A stretch of DNA of 64,000 nt, from assembly GCA_016218665.1 (NCBI GenBank), contig JACRDI010000008.1, positions 186,001-250,000 on the forward strand. Reading direction: 5' to 3'. This DNA is from Desulfovibrio sp. Its GTDB lineage: Bacteria > Desulfobacterota > Desulfovibrionia > Desulfovibrionales > Desulfovibrionaceae. Under the pieces are notes generated by a model. That model saw only the letters and a program-made list of their open reading frames with translations, had not been told where the DNA came from and made no database searches. Positions within the stretch are counted from its first letter, which is position 1. Each line of letters begins with the position of its first letter. The position numbers and the translations under genes are program-made. This document shows positions 10,001 to 19,328 of this stretch, in pieces.

Positions 10001-13000
10001 CCCTGCGCAACTTCCTGGGCGAGTCGTACGGCGCCGTGGGCGCCTTCCTGGACGTCACGGAGTTCAAGCAGGCCCAGGCCCAGGCCCTGCGCTGGCAGCG
10101 CATCTTCGAGGAGTCCGGCTTCGGCCTGGCCATTGCCGACGTGGCGGACAACGTCTTCCTCACCGTGAACCCCTCCTTCGCGCGGGAGCGCGGCTACACC
10201 CCGGAGGAGCTCGCCGGCAGCCCCCTCCTCTCGATCTACCCCGAGGAGGTCCGCCAGGAGGTCATCGGCCACATCCAGGCGCTGGACAGGACCGGCCACG
10301 GGGTGTTCGAATCGCTGCACCTGCGCAAGGACGGCAGCACCTTCCCCGTGCTGGTGGAGATCACCGTGCTCAAGGACGAGGCCGGGCAGCCTGTCTCCCG
10401 AGTGGCCTACTGCCTGGACACCACGGAGCTCAAGCGCGCCCAGAGGGAGTCGCAGAGCTGGCTTGATGTGTTCGAGCGCGCGGCCTTCGGCATGGCCATC
10501 TCCAGGCTGCCGGAGAACGTGTTCCAGGACGTGAACCCCTTCTTCGCCAGCGAGCGCGGCTACACGCGTGAGGAACTCATCGGACGGCCGGTGACCACGG
10601 TCTTCCCGCCGCACTCGCACGCGGGGCTGCGGGAGAAATTCGCGGATATCGACGCAGCCGGCCACGGCCTCTTCGAGACCGAGCACATGCGCAAGGACGG
10701 CAGCACCTTCCCCGTGCTCCTGGAGCTGACCACCCTGCGCGACGAGAAGGGCCGGCCCGTGCAGCGCGTGGCCCACGTCATGGATCTCTCCACGCGCAAG
10801 GCGGCGGAGCGGGCCAGCCTGGAAACCCTGGCCAAGCTGGAGGCCGCCCTGGCCAGCATGACCGACGCGGTGTTCATCTCCGACGAGCAGGGCCACTTCG
10901 TGCACTTCAACGACGCCTTCGCCACCTACCACAAGTTCCCGGACAAGGAAAAATGCTCCAGAACCTTCGCCGAGTATCCGGACCTGCTGGACGTGTACAT
11001 GGAGGACGGCAGCCCGGCCCCGGTGGAGCAGTGGGCCGTGCCCCGCGCCCTGCGCGGTGAGACCGCCTCAAACATCGTGTACCATTTGCGCCGCAAGGAC
11101 ACCGGCGAACGCTGGACCGGCAGCTACAGCTTCGGCCCCATCCGCAACGCCGAAGGCCGCATCGTGGGCTCGGTGGTTGTCGGGCGCGACATCACCGAAA
11201 GCCGCCTGGCCGAGCAGACCCTGCGCGAGATGGCCCAGCGCCTGGGCATGGCGCTGGACTCCGCCAACGCAGGCATATGGGAGTGGGACCTCGGCACGGA
11301 CGAGAACTACTGGTCGCCGGAGGTCTTCCGCCTGTACGACCTCGACCCCGCGCAGGTCGTCTCGTCGTACGACTCCTGGCTCTCGGCCGTGCACCCCGCC
11401 CAGCGCGACGAAATGGTGCGGCAGGTGGGCCAGGCCGCCAGCAACCTTGACACCATCAGCATCGAGTTCCGCGCGAACACGAAGGACGGCAGCGAGCGCT
11501 GGCTGCTCTCCATCGGCCAGCCGCAGTTCGACTCCTCCGGCAAGGCCACGCGCTACCTGGGCATCGTGCTCGACATAACCGACCGCAAGCGGGCCGAGGC
11601 CAAGATGCGGGAGAGCGAGGCCCGCTTCCGCGACCTGTTCCACAGCTCGCCCGTGCCCTTGGGCGTCATGGATGCCAAGGGCCGCATCATCGACCTGAAC
11701 CGCCGCTTCACGGAAACCTTCGGCTACACCCTGGAGGACATTCCCACCCTCCGCGACTGGCGCCGGAAGGCGTACCCCGACCCGAAGTACCGCGGCTCCA
11801 TCTCCCCGGTGTGGGACAAGGCCCTGCTGGACGGCGCCGCCGAGGGGACGGAAATCCCCCCCTCGGAGTTCAGCATCACCTGCAAGAACGGCGAGACCCG
11901 CTTCGTCATCGTGGCCGGCATCACCACCGGCAAAAGCCTCGTGGCCAGCTTCACGGACATCACCGACCGCCGCCGGGCCGAGGACGCGCTGCGCGAGAGC
12001 GAGGCCAAGTTCCGCACCGTGGCCGACTACACCCAGGACTGGGAGTACTGGCGCGGCGTGGACGGACAGATCGTCTGGGTCTCCCCCGCGTGCGAGCGCA
12101 TCACCGGCTACCAGGCCCGGGAATTCCTGGCAGACAGCCAGCTCGTGCTCGACATCATCCACCCGGAGGACCGGGCGTCCTTTGCCGGCCACCTCGGCCA
12201 TGTGGACGAATCCGGCGAGGAGCTCCGGGACATGGAGTTCCGCGTTGTCCGCAAGGACGGCCAGGTGATCTGGATAAACCACAAGTGCAAGAGCATCCAC
12301 GCGGACGACGGCGTCTGGATGGGCCGGCGCGCCTGCAACACCGACATCACCCGGCAGAAGCTGGCCGCGGAGAGCCTGCGCTACAGCGAGGAGCGCTTCC
12401 GCGCCCTCAGCATCACCAGCTCCCAGGTGGTTTACAGCGTCAACGCCGACTGGAGCGAGCTGCGCGAGCTCATGGGCAAGGGATTCATCCCCGACACCTC
12501 CGGGCCGGACCGCAACTGGCTGCAGCAGTACATCTACCCCGAGGACCAGGAACTCGTCCTCAACGCCATCAAGACCGCCATCGCCGACCAGGGCATCTAC
12601 GAACTGGAGCACCGGGTGCGGCGGGAGGACGGGACCGTGGGCTGGGCCCACTCTCGGGCCGTTCCCATACGCAACGCCGCGGGCGAGATCACGGAATGGT
12701 TCGGCGCCGCAAGCGACATCACCGACCGCAAGCTCTCCGAGCTGGCCCTGGCCGAGCGGGAGGAGCAGCTGCGCCTGTTCGTGGAGCACGCCCCGGCCTC
12801 CATCGCCATGTTCGACGCGGACATGGTCTACCTGGCGGCCAGCCAGCGCTGGTGCGACGACTACAGCCTGCAGGACTGCGACCTGGTGGGCCGCAGCCAC
12901 TACGAGGTCTTCCCGGAGGTTCCCGAGCGCTGGAAGGAGATCCACCGCCGCTGCCTGGCCGGCGCCGTGGAGCGGTCCGAGGAGGACCATTTCCTGCGCC

Positions 13001-14295
13001 TCGACGGCAGCAGGCAGTGGGTGGCCTGGGAAATCCGCCCCTGGCGCAAGGCGTCCGGCGAAGTGGGCGGCATCGTCTGCTTCAGCGAGGACATCACCGC
13101 GCGCAAGGAAGTGCAGGAGGCCATGCGGGCGGCCAGGGACGCAGCCGAGGCCGCCAACAAGGCCAAGAGCGAGTTCTTGGCCAACATGAGCCACGAGATA
13201 CGCACGCCCTTGAACGGCGTGCTGGGCATGCTGCAACTGCTGAAGGGCGGGGCCTCGGCCCAGGAGCAGGGGCTCTACACGGACATGGCCCTGGAGGCCT
13301 CCAGGCGGCTCCTGTCGCTTTTGAGCGACATCCTGGACTTCTCCCGCATGGAGGCCGGGCACATGGCCCTTGCCCGGGAGCCCTTCCAGCTCTCCGGCGT
13401 CTTCGAGTCGGTGCACAACCTGTTCCTGGTCACCAGCCAGGCCAAGGGGCTGCGCATGGACTGCTCCATCGCGCCCGACGTGCCGGAGCTGATCCTGGGC
13501 GACGAGTCGCGCATCCGCCAGATCATGTTCAACCTGGTCGGCAACGCCCTCAAGTTCACCCGCCGGGGCGGGGTGCGCTTCGACGCCTGGAGCCGCCCCT
13601 TCCACGGCGATCCCGGACGCGTCCACCTGTACATCCGCGTCCGCGACACCGGCATCGGCATCCCCGCGGAGAAGATACACCACGTCTTCCAGCGCTTCAC
13701 CCAGACGGACAGCTCCTACACCCGGCCCTTTGAGGGCGCGGGGCTTGGCCTGGCCATCGTCAAGCGCCTCACCGACGCAATGGGCGGCAACATCGCCGTG
13801 GACAGCACCGAGGGCGAAGGCACCACGCTCTACGTGCACCTGCCCATGGCCGTGCCCGCCCGGCAGAAGCCGGGCCAGGCCGCCCCCAGGGAAGCGGATG
13901 CGGCAAACCCCCTGCACGTCCTTGTGGCCGAGGACGAGGAGGTGAGCACCCTTGCGCTGACCACCATGTTCAGGCGCCTGGGGCATTCGGTCACGCACGT
14001 CTCCAACGGCCAGGAAGCGGTGGAGGCCGTGTGCCGGGAACACTTCGACTGCGTGTTCATGGATATCCAGATGCCGCTGGTCAACGGACTGGAGGCCACC
14101 CGGATGGTCCGCTCCCTTGCGGATCCCGCGCAGGCGGGAGTCTGGATCATCGCGCTCACGGCGTATGCCCTTTCGGGCGACAAGGAACGCTTCCTGGCGG
14201 CCGGCATGAACGACTACGTCAGCAAGCCCGTGCAGCTGAAGGAGCTTGAGGAAGCCCTGGCGCGCGTGCCCCTGGCCCGCCGGCCGCGGCAGTAA
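7090..14295 (+). CDS. Giant CheB-CheR-PAS(10)-histidine kinase-receiver fusion
   Basis: This is a 2,401-residue sensory protein. The order is: a CheB methylesterase domain (residues ~28-215; Ser36 in GASAGG, His63, Asp154), a CheR N-terminal helical part and SAM-dependent methyltransferase domain (~220-480; [10 protein letters not shown] at 324-333), a coiled coil rich in NEEL repeats (~650-730), about ten PAS domains (~730-2003), a HisKA domain with H-box His2035 in SHEIRTP, an HATPase domain (~2107-2250) and a receiver with phospho-acceptor Asp2325. There is no transmembrane segment, so it should be cytosolic. PAS units 3 and 4 (~1003-1113 and ~1126-1233) look like a recent duplication. The ATG at 7090 with GGAG upstream is preferred over a far-upstream in-frame extension. 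The signal is unknown. Confidence 0.92.
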   Translation: MARRKAAKTSDPSLAEVAEGDPGSRLPFPVLVLGASAGGVEALHSLLGGLREAPHAAIIVLTHVPADKHSRMTEVLASFTALPVREIATPTPLEPGVVYTMPAGHDLEITRGVLRLVPASRNLDYRIIDRFLDSLVRDQGANSACGILSGTASDGTQGAVRISEAGGLVLAQDPATAAHPSMPESVIEAGVADAVLAPEEMAARLPRLLASMGKPREQNQAEIEAILGLVRQSSGHDLSGYRPSSIARRIHKRRLLAGHANLAGYLKALEDDPEECRQLSLSLFIGVTAFFRDPEGFAALREKVLPGLFAGRTPDETVRVWVAGCSTGEEAYSLAMLLEGHMEATGATCDAKIFATDIDQRAVERARAGLYPARAVQHLDAETLERHFTRSGEGYLVTPRLRSRIVFVHHNLLQDPPFLHMDLVVCRNLLIYLTPPLQERALGLLSGALNPGGCLFLGSAESLDTQLLRLETVDAKWRLFRSRAREDRPGLRHALALRRSLNLPGPPVPVQTARAKSPAAQAAEALLSYFAPASVLVSPEHTILHTTGDTRPYLSITPGEPSLNLLRLVRSGLRHPLRKALSDAASSGRQVRVSGLRHEEGGAQGLALGVAPVRNESGALSALLVVFEQQPQAQPQADALDFERLSESGIVQRYEEELQGVQEQLSRAVEDYEKLNEELRASNEELLSMNEELQSSNEEMDASREELQSLNEELSAKLEELAQANAFVENLLRSANAPIVFLDRGLCIMRATPAAAEIFHLAVADAGRHLSEVKSRVRDDALLADAAEVLRTGKELEREVQSDDRRTYLKRVAPFASAHGEPGGVALTYSDITRLKEAEAVLRLNNEKLEGMVTVRTAELELARKESERRAAELEAIMEQVPAAVWLTRDREAMTIVGNQASYRLLRMDPGSNVSKAAEGVPYTPVSRGLPMPLTELPMQRAARGETVSGQEIDLVFADGHKRTILGNAAPLRNFLGESYGAVGAFLDVTEFKQAQAQALRWQRIFEESGFGLAIADVADNVFLTVNPSFARERGYTPEELAGSPLLSIYPEEVRQEVIGHIQALDRTGHGVFESLHLRKDGSTFPVLVEITVLKDEAGQPVSRVAYCLDTTELKRAQRESQSWLDVFERAAFGMAISRLPENVFQDVNPFFASERGYTREELIGRPVTTVFPPHSHAGLREKFADIDAAGHGLFETEHMRKDGSTFPVLLELTTLRDEKGRPVQRVAHVMDLSTRKAAERASLETLAKLEAALASMTDAVFISDEQGHFVHFNDAFATYHKFPDKEKCSRTFAEYPDLLDVYMEDGSPAPVEQWAVPRALRGETASNIVYHLRRKDTGERWTGSYSFGPIRNAEGRIVGSVVVGRDITESRLAEQTLREMAQRLGMALDSANAGIWEWDLGTDENYWSPEVFRLYDLDPAQVVSSYDSWLSAVHPAQRDEMVRQVGQAASNLDTISIEFRANTKDGSERWLLSIGQPQFDSSGKATRYLGIVLDITDRKRAEAKMRESEARFRDLFHSSPVPLGVMDAKGRIIDLNRRFTETFGYTLEDIPTLRDWRRKAYPDPKYRGSISPVWDKALLDGAAEGTEIPPSEFSITCKNGETRFVIVAGITTGKSLVASFTDITDRRRAEDALRESEAKFRTVADYTQDWEYWRGVDGQIVWVSPACERITGYQAREFLADSQLVLDIIHPEDRASFAGHLGHVDESGEELRDMEFRVVRKDGQVIWINHKCKSIHADDGVWMGRRACNTDITRQKLAAESLRYSEERFRALSITSSQVVYSVNADWSELRELMGKGFIPDTSGPDRNWLQQYIYPEDQELVLNAIKTAIADQGIYELEHRVRREDGTVGWAHSRAVPIRNAAGEITEWFGAASDITDRKLSELALAEREEQLRLFVEHAPASIAMFDADMVYLAASQRWCDDYSLQDCDLVGRSHYEVFPEVPERWKEIHRRCLAGAVERSEEDHFLRLDGSRQWVAWEIRPWRKASGEVGGIVCFSEDITARKEVQEAMRAARDAAEAANKAKSEFLANMSHEIRTPLNGVLGMLQLLKGGASAQEQGLYTDMALEASRRLLSLLSDILDFSRMEAGHMALAREPFQLSGVFESVHNLFLVTSQAKGLRMDCSIAPDVPELILGDESRIRQIMFNLVGNALKFTRRGGVRFDAWSRPFHGDPGRVHLYIRVRDTGIGIPAEKIHHVFQRFTQTDSSYTRPFEGAGLGLAIVKRLTDAMGGNIAVDSTEGEGTTLYVHLPMAVPARQKPGQAAPREADAANPLHVLVAEDEEVSTLALTTMFRRLGHSVTHVSNGQEAVEAVCREHFDCVFMDIQMPLVNGLEATRMVRSLADPAQAGVWIIALTAYALSGDKERFLAAGMNDYVSKPVQLKELEEALARVPLARRPRQ

Positions 14296-14318
14296 GGCGA
14301 GCTGCCCCCCGCAACAAA

Positions 14319-14350
14319 CAAGGCCTTGCGAGAATTCTCGCAAGGCCTTG
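14319..14350. terminator. Perfect 32-bp palindrome after the sensor kinase gene
   Basis: Two exact 16-base arms centred on GAATTC form a strong hairpin 23 bases after the kinase stop codon. T-rich sequence lies on the minus-strand exit side (TTTGTTG), and CTGTTT on the plus side. It could terminate the kinase transcript and also stop readthrough from the convergent hydrogenase operon. Confidence 0.65.
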
Positions 14351-14447
14351 CTGTTTCTGGTGCCGGTGGGGGGAATTGCACTGCACGGGGTGCTTCAGCG
14401 CCCGTGCCTCCGCGCCGCCTCCCCTTTGGCGGTGGCTGGTGCGACTG

Positions 14448-14486
14448 GCGGGCCCGCCCCGGACGATGGCGTCAGGGCGGGCCCGC
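14448..14486 (-). terminator. GC-rich hairpin downstream of the hydrogenase operon
   Basis: Twelve-base arms (GCGGGCCCGCCC at 14448-14459, complement at 14475-14486) lie just past the large-subunit stop codon in the minus direction. There is no U-tract, so it may stabilise the mRNA 3' end rather than terminate by itself. Confidence 0.5.
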
Positions 14487-14512
14487 GTTTCAGGCAATGG
14501 ACGATGCCGCCG

Positions 14513-16162
14513 CTAGAGCACCTTGAAGGTCTTCTCGCCGCCGGCGTGGATCACGTGCACCGCGCAGGCGATGCAGGGGTCGTACGAGTGCACCGAGCGC
14601 AGGATCTCCACCGGGCGCTCGGGATCAGCGATGGGGTTGCCCACCAGGCACTCCTCCACGGCGGAGAGCTTGCCCGCGGCGCAGCGCGGCCCCAGGTTCC
14701 AGGTGCTGGGCACCACCATCTGGTAGTTGGCCGTCTTGCCGCCCTCTATGCGTATCCAGTGCGAGAGCCCGCCGCGCGGCGCGGTGACGTAGCCCACGCC
14801 CTTGGCCTTGTCCGGCATCTTCCAGGACCTGCAGATCTCCACGTCCGGGTGCTTGGCCCTTGCGGCAAGGTCCCTGTGCCAGCCGCTGATGAGGTCCACC
14901 AGCACCTGGGTCTCCACCATGCGCGCCGCCGTGCGGCCCAGGGTGGAGAACATGTTCTCCGGCTTCAGGTTGCAGGCGCCCAGCCAGGCGTTCATGAACT
15001 GGAGCGTGGCCTTGTCCCCCCGGGCGTAGGCGATGGCCTGGCGGGCCAGGGGCCCGGTCTCCACGGATTCGCCCTTGTAGCGCGGCGCCTTGACCCAGGA
15101 GTACTTGCCGTTGGGGTCGAAGTCCCCGGGCACGGGCTCGGTGCGACCCTCGTACGGATGCCTGGCCTCGGCCCCCTGGTACCAGCTGCGGGTCACGTCC
15201 TCCTTCAGGGCCCCGGGGTCGAACTCCTCCACCTGCTTCAGGTTGCGCTTCCACATGACGCCGCCCCGGAAGGCCGGGTTCTTGCCGGTCTCGGGGTCGT
15301 GGAAATCGCTGAAGTCCATGTAGTTGGTGGTGCGGCCGTAGACGCAGGCCTCGGGGTAGCGGCGGCCCAGAAGGATCAGGTCGCCCATGTAGTTGTGCCG
15401 CAGGAAGGGGACGCATTCGTCGTAGATGGCCTTGAACTCGGCCAGGCGCTCGGGCTGCAGGCTCTCGTAGCAGGTCACCCCGCCCACGCGCATGGTCTGG
15501 GCGTGGGGGTTCTTGCCGGCGAAGATGGCCCAGGCGTGGGCCAGCTTCACCTGCACGCGCAGGCCCTCCAGGTAGTTGGAGGCGAGGATGAGGTTTTCCT
15601 CGGGCGTCAGCCGGTAGCTGGGGTGCCCGCCCAGGAAGTAGGCGTTGGTGAGCCAGCCCAGCTGGCCGCTCTCCACGAATTTCTTCAGCTTGGCCTGGAC
15701 GATGAAGTAGTCGCCGGGCTGCACCTCCCGCCCGGAGACCTGGGTGGCCAGCTTGGCCGCGGCCACGGGATCGGCCTTGAGCGCGGTGGCCATGTCGAAG
15801 TAGTCCAGCGCGTTCAGGTGGTAGAAGTGCACCAGATGGTCGTGGATGTTGAGCATGCCCAGGATGAGGTGGCGCACCAGCTCGGCGGCCGGGGGCGGCT
15901 TCACGCCCACGGCGTTCTCCACCGCGCGGATGCTGGCCAGGGAGTGGCTGTTGGTGCACACGCCGCAGGCGCGCTGCACGTAGTGGTGCACGTCCTCGGG
16001 CGGGCGGCCCAGCACGATCATCTCAAGCCCGCGGAAGAGCTGGGCGCTGGACCAGGAATTGGCGATGACCCCGTCCTTCACCTCCACATCGATGCGCAAA
16101 TGCCCCTCGATGCGGGTGATGGGGTCCACGGTTATGCGGCCGGTGTATGCTTTCTCTGCCAT
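14513..16162 (-). CDS. hynB: Periplasmic [NiFe] hydrogenase large subunit
   Basis: This subunit carries the Ni-Fe active site for reversible H2 oxidation in the periplasm. The 549-residue protein has the N-terminal ligand pair C66/C69 in RACGVCTNSH (the common form is RICGVC) and the C-terminal pair C530/C533 in DPCIACAVH. A 13-residue extension follows His536. In this family a maturation protease removes it after Ni insertion; that protease gene is not in the window. The subunit has no signal peptide, as expected, because it travels with the Tat-exported small subunit. The ATG is preceded by GGAGGTG, 13 bases after the small-subunit stop. The gene order is that of the HynBA-c3 hydrogenases of Desulfovibrio. 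Confidence 0.97.
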   Translation of the reverse strand: MAEKAYTGRITVDPITRIEGHLRIDVEVKDGVIANSWSSAQLFRGLEMIVLGRPPEDVHHYVQRACGVCTNSHSLASIRAVENAVGVKPPPAAELVRHLILGMLNIHDHLVHFYHLNALDYFDMATALKADPVAAAKLATQVSGREVQPGDYFIVQAKLKKFVESGQLGWLTNAYFLGGHPSYRLTPEENLILASNYLEGLRVQVKLAHAWAIFAGKNPHAQTMRVGGVTCYESLQPERLAEFKAIYDECVPFLRHNYMGDLILLGRRYPEACVYGRTTNYMDFSDFHDPETGKNPAFRGGVMWKRNLKQVEEFDPGALKEDVTRSWYQGAEARHPYEGRTEPVPGDFDPNGKYSWVKAPRYKGESVETGPLARQAIAYARGDKATLQFMNAWLGACNLKPENMFSTLGRTAARMVETQVLVDLISGWHRDLAARAKHPDVEICRSWKMPDKAKGVGYVTAPRGGLSHWIRIEGGKTANYQMVVPSTWNLGPRCAAGKLSAVEECLVGNPIADPERPVEILRSVHSYDPCIACAVHVIHAGGEKTFKVL

Positions 16163-16175
16163 GACGACACCTCCC

Positions 16176-17150
16176 TTAGGCCTTCTCGCCCTTCATGAGG
16201 ACGTCGCGGTTGAACGGAGCGTACTGGTCCCAGAAGCCGGGCTCGCTGCAGCCGATGCAGGGCGCGCCCGCGCGCACGGGCCAGTTGGCCTGGTTGAACT
16301 GGACCGTTGGACAGTTGTTGAACGTGTAGGGGCCGCGGCAGCCGATCAGGTGCAGGCACCAGCCCGCGCGCGCCTGCTTGGACTCGAAGCTGGGCGCGAA
16401 CTCGCCCGCGTCGAAGTGCTTGCGGCGCGGGCACTTGTCGTGGACCGTGGAGCCGAAGAACATCTTGGGCCGGCCCACGGCGTCCAGATCGGGCAGCCCC
16501 TTGGTCAAGAGGTGCACCACGGTTCCGATGAAGTTCACCGGGTTGGGCGGGCAGCCGGAGATGTTGATGGGTTTGATGCCGAGCGGGGCAAACGCCTCGC
16601 CCACGCCCACGGCTCCGCTGGGGTTGGGGGCGGCCGCCTGCACGCCGCCGAAGCTGGCGCAGGTGCCCATGGCGATGACGCCCTTGGCCCCCCCGGCCAC
16701 GCGGGCGAACAGCGAGAGCATGGTCTCCCCGCCGACCCTGCCATACACGCCGCCGCCCTTGGCCGGGATGGCGCCCTCGATGGTGCAGAAGTAGCCCTCG
16801 GGGTTCTGCATGGCCTTTTCCAGGGCCTTCTCGGCCCCGTGGCCGGCCGTGGCCATGAGGCTCTCGCAGTAGTCGAGCGAGATGACCTCCATGATGAGCG
16901 TGTCCACGTAGGGGTCGATGGAGCGCAGGATGGCCTCGGTGCAACCGGTGCACTCCGCCCCGTGCATGTAGATGACACTGGGGCGCTTCTTGCTTTCCAG
17001 GGCGTGGGCCACATCGGCGGCGAAGGCCGGGGGCATGCCCATGGCCGCGGCCACTATGCCGCAGAACATCATGAAGTCGCGGCGGGACATGCGCCCGCCC
17101 TCAAGCTGCCGGTCCAGCAGTTTCGCGGAGATGCGTGTGGTGGAACTCAT
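16176..17150 (-). CDS. hynA: Periplasmic [NiFe] hydrogenase small subunit
   Basis: This subunit relays electrons from the Ni-Fe site through three iron-sulfur clusters. The 324-residue precursor has a Tat signal ([10 protein letters not shown], twin Arg at 23-24) and a likely cleavage site after AFA near residue 44. Proximal cluster ligands include C67 and C70 (ECTGC), MGTCASFGG and SGCPPNP. The later cluster ligands lie in [27 protein letters not shown] and [11 protein letters not shown]. It sits between the cytochrome and the large-subunit gene with short gaps and an AGGAGG ribosome site, so all three are probably co-transcribed. Confidence 0.97.
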   Translation of the reverse strand: MSSTTRISAKLLDRQLEGGRMSRRDFMMFCGIVAAAMGMPPAFAADVAHALESKKRPSVIYMHGAECTGCTEAILRSIDPYVDTLIMEVISLDYCESLMATAGHGAEKALEKAMQNPEGYFCTIEGAIPAKGGGVYGRVGGETMLSLFARVAGGAKGVIAMGTCASFGGVQAAAPNPSGAVGVGEAFAPLGIKPINISGCPPNPVNFIGTVVHLLTKGLPDLDAVGRPKMFFGSTVHDKCPRRKHFDAGEFAPSFESKQARAGWCLHLIGCRGPYTFNNCPTVQFNQANWPVRAGAPCIGCSEPGFWDQYAPFNRDVLMKGEKA

Positions 17151-17162
17151 TGTTGCCCTCCT

Positions 17163-17564
17163 TTACTGCTTCTTGTGGCAGCCGCGGGTGCAGGAAATGG
17201 GCGGCATGGCCTGCTTGGTCAGGCGCTTCTGCTTGTGACACCCCAGGCAGCTGGTCGGGCTCGAATTGTGGAAGGCCCGGAAAAAGCCCGTGGGCTCATC
17301 CAGGCCCGGCTTTATGTGGCACTGGGTGCAGGGCAGAAACTGCCCCAGCGAGCGGTCCGATTCCTCGTGGTGGCAGGCCTTGCAGGGGTTGTACACCGCG
17401 TGGAAGCCGTGCGGGAACTTCACGGACCCGACCCAGGACGATTGCTGCGGGGTTTTCTCAGGGCGCTTGATGACGAGTTCCTTGGGCACCTCGTAGGCCG
17501 ACGCCAAGCCGGAGAGCAGCGCCAGCACTGCCGTTGCCGTTACGATGCAGACGAACTTTTTCAT
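17163..17564 (-). CDS. Tetraheme cytochrome c3-like electron acceptor of the hydrogenase
   Basis: This is a periplasmic class III cytochrome c that probably accepts electrons from the adjacent hydrogenase. The 133-residue precursor has a Sec signal peptide (MKKFVCIVTATAV..., cut after ASA at residue 23). Four heme attachment sites follow: CKACH at 61-65, CTQCH at 79-83, CLGCH at 106-110 and CTRGCH at 125-130. The last is a CX3CH site; classical c3 has CX2CH or CX4CH there. The motif KFPHGFH near 49-55 is typical of c3 and would supply distal His ligands. The ATG at 17564 follows GGGAGGAGG, which favours it over an in-frame upstream ATG at 17609. It is the first gene of the operon. Confidence 0.9.
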   Translation of the reverse strand: MKKFVCIVTATAVLALLSGLASAYEVPKELVIKRPEKTPQQSSWVGSVKFPHGFHAVYNPCKACHHEESDRSLGQFLPCTQCHIKPGLDEPTGFFRAFHNSSPTSCLGCHKQKRLTKQAMPPISCTRGCHKKQ

Positions 17565-17600
17565 TTCCTCCTCCCGAATAAAGAATGTCCGACATATGAC

Positions 17601-17628
17601 ACCATACATGATCCGGGGGGGCGGTCAA
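17601..17628 (-). promoter_or_regulatory. Probable sigma-70 promoter of the hydrogenase operon
   Basis: On the minus strand TTGACC (17628-17623) is followed after 16 bases by TATGGT (17606-17601). It lies about 37 bases upstream of the cytochrome start codon and would drive the cytochrome, small-subunit and large-subunit genes. Confidence 0.6.
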
Positions 17629-17812
17629 GGAGGGTGACCACGCTTTTGCGTCTTCTCGCCGGAGGCGCGCGCAAGAAAGCCATGCGGTCACGGGCAGGCA
17701 GGCCCCAGGCTGCAGGGCCTCCCGTGGCCCCAGCGCCCCCCGGCCCGGATGAAGAACAGCGCGATTGCAAACGAGAGGACAGGAGTGGGACACGGCGGAG
17801 GCCACAACGAAA

Positions 17813-17842
17813 AACCCCTTACGACTCGCATCGTAAGGGGTT
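17813..17842 (-). terminator. Orphaned tRNA-type terminator next to a tRNA-Phe 3' remnant
   Basis: Twelve-base arms (AACCCCTTACGA and its complement) surround a six-base loop, with a T-run on the minus-strand exit side. It stands in the same position relative to the tRNA remnant at 17851 as the terminator at 28538 does to intact tRNA-Phe. It is probably the ancestral tRNA-Phe terminator, displaced by insertions. Confidence 0.65.
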
Positions 17843-17850
17843 GATTTCTC

Positions 17851-17867
17851 TGGTGCCGAGGGAGAGA
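17851..17867 (-). repeat. Short tRNA-Phe 3'-end remnant (outer attachment scar)
   Basis: Seventeen bases are identical to the outer end of the 19126 copy of the tRNA-Phe 3' end, including the CCA end and the variant base that distinguishes that copy from the intact gene. The match stops abruptly at 17868. It marks the far edge of an older integration at the same tRNA. Confidence 0.6.
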
Positions 17868-18016
17868 CGAGCCGTGCGAATCTCCTCAACACTCAACAGC
17901 CTGGGATGACAGGCAATCTCTTCAGAGGCGGGTACTGGTTGTACGTGCGCGTTGTACCTTGGGCGTGTACTGTGGGCGAGTCCAACCCCGCCAGCGATTC
18001 CTTAAGACGCCTTGAA

Positions 18017-18388
18017 CTATGCAAGGATGCGTCGGAAAATCTCACTCAGGACTATGGCAACGACGATGATTTTCAGATTGAGCATGTACGGATGAGCTTT
18101 CGCATAGACCTGGAGCTTGGTGTTGGCTTCTGGGAAGCGGTTCACCCACATCCGGATACACCAAATGCCGAAGAACACGACTACTGGCACGGTGAACAGC
18201 ACAACTCGCGCACCCAAGGTGTCCCTTAATGTCGGAGCCGTATGTCCAGGCCGCACCTGAGAGTTTGTCACAAGCAAAACAACCCAGGTCGCGACATACA
18301 AGGGGGCCACGATGTCCAGCGCGCGGGCAAGAACGGATTTGGCTTTGAGCATACGCAGTTCTGTCGCATGGCCGCCGGAGGAGGTCAA
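18017..18388 (-). CDS. Small membrane protein, unrecognised
   Basis: A 123-residue protein with about three hydrophobic helices (near 27-47, 64-82 and 104-120) and no recognisable family. Translation may instead begin at the Met at residue 13 (18352). It lies between the two tRNA-Phe 3' scars, immediately downstream of a broken integrase gene, so it is probably leftover cargo of an old integrated element. Codon use is less GC-biased than in the flanking chromosome. An overlapping plus-strand reading frame at 17906-18229 looks less protein-like. Confidence 0.5.
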   Translation of the reverse strand: MTSSGGHATELRMLKAKSVLARALDIVAPLYVATWVVLLVTNSQVRPGHTAPTLRDTLGARVVLFTVPVVVFFGIWCIRMWVNRFPEANTKLQVYAKAHPYMLNLKIIVVAIVLSEIFRRILA

Positions 18389-19019
18389 TCACCCATCGCG
18401 GCATGAGTGGGGTGCGAGGATGACGGGGGACTCGTGGCGTACTGGTCCGAGTAGTCACCCACGGCCCTGGCCTGCCCAATACGTGCTGCCTCCACTTCTC
18501 GCTTCATGACCTCCAAGGCGAAGCGGCGATACCCTGGGGAGTCCTTCTCCAGGGCGATGCCGTGTTCCTTCAGCAAGCCATCAACTGTGGACTCGAAGAA
18601 CTGGATGCTGTTGCGGCCAGGGCATCCTTCGTCTTGGCTTCCAGGGTGCGGAGTACCTCGGCATGGCCAGCAGGGAAGGCTGTGTCGAATGGACCTGGGG
18701 TGCTTGCCTTCTGGTTCTCCCAGTCTTCAAGTGCATCGCTCACGAGGCGGTCAAGGATGCGCTGGAGCTTCTCTGGGGTGCCGTCTGCGGTGGTCATCGA
18801 GGTGGGGCCTCCCTGCATGGTATCGAGCCTGACGAGGAATCGAGCAACAGCAGCACCTACCTGCTGGGCCTTGGCCCTGGCAAGCCTCACGTAGCCTGTG
18901 CCGAGGGTCCGCTTGATTTCCGTCCTGTCGAGGAGTGGACGCAGGCGATGGGGTACAGCGAGGCGGAAGTACCAGACGCCACCCTGACGATGAAGATGGG
19001 ATGGGCTGAAACGAAACAT
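18385..19019 (-). pseudogene. Frameshifted, truncated phage-type integrase (N-terminal part)
   Basis: The first frame (19019 to about 18600) reads like the start of a tyrosine recombinase of the DUF6538 type: GGVWYFRLAVPHRLRPLL, then KRTLGTGYVRLARAKA. The frame then shifts near 18600-18630. The next frame continues the expected sequence with FFESTVDGLL and KEHGIALEKDSPGYRRFA down to 18385. The catalytic domain with Arg, His and Tyr is absent. This is a dead integrase of an earlier element, on the opposite strand to the live integrase at 19329. It could be a single sequencing frameshift, but the missing catalytic half argues for real decay. Confidence 0.75.
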
Positions 19020-19125
19020 CGGGCCAAACCTTTGCGGCTTGTACCCGATGCTTGTACCTGTCTCGTGGGCAGGTTCTGGGAGACTGACTCAACGTCGAAT
19101 CATTCCGAATCGTTGAGGAACTTGC

Positions 19126-19172
19126 TGGTGCCGAGGGAGAGAATTGAACTCCCCACACGGGGATTTTCAGTC
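19126..19172 (-). repeat. Left attachment copy: displaced tRNA-Phe 3' part
   Basis: The copy covers tRNA nucleotides 30-76 including the GAA anticodon and CCA end. It differs from the intact gene at 19140 and 19150 only. These correspond to tRNA positions 62 and 52, which pair in the T-stem: A-U here, G-C in the intact gene. Identity ends at 19173. Confidence 0.9.
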
Positions 19173-19288
19173 GCCATCCTGTGTTTCATCGACTATCACT
19201 TTTCATGCCCGCAAACCTTGACTATCAGGCAATCCCCTCTTATCGTCTTTCACGTGAACTCACCCCAGAACACCCTTTTTCACCGGAA

Positions 19289-19311
19289 AAAGTAGTACAG
19301 GGGTAGTACAA
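19289..19311 (+). repeat. Left copy of a 23-bp arm-type repeat
   Basis: A 23-bp sequence with two GTAGTAC heptamers separated by AGGG. It is identical and in the same orientation at 28496-28518 near the other end of the island. It lies 18 bases before the integrase start codon. It is a likely integrase arm site, possibly also autoregulatory. Confidence 0.75.
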
Positions 19312-19328
19312 CTTTTCAGGGGGTCGGC

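Noticed and set aside
14352-14440. A full tRNA gene on the minus strand
   Set aside because: The 3' end resembles a tRNA, but the T-stem does not pair, and no D-arm or anticodon arm can be found upstream.
17906-18229. Plus-strand frame opposite the membrane protein gene
   Set aside because: The translation has no hydrophobic pattern or family look, whereas the opposite strand encodes clear membrane helices.
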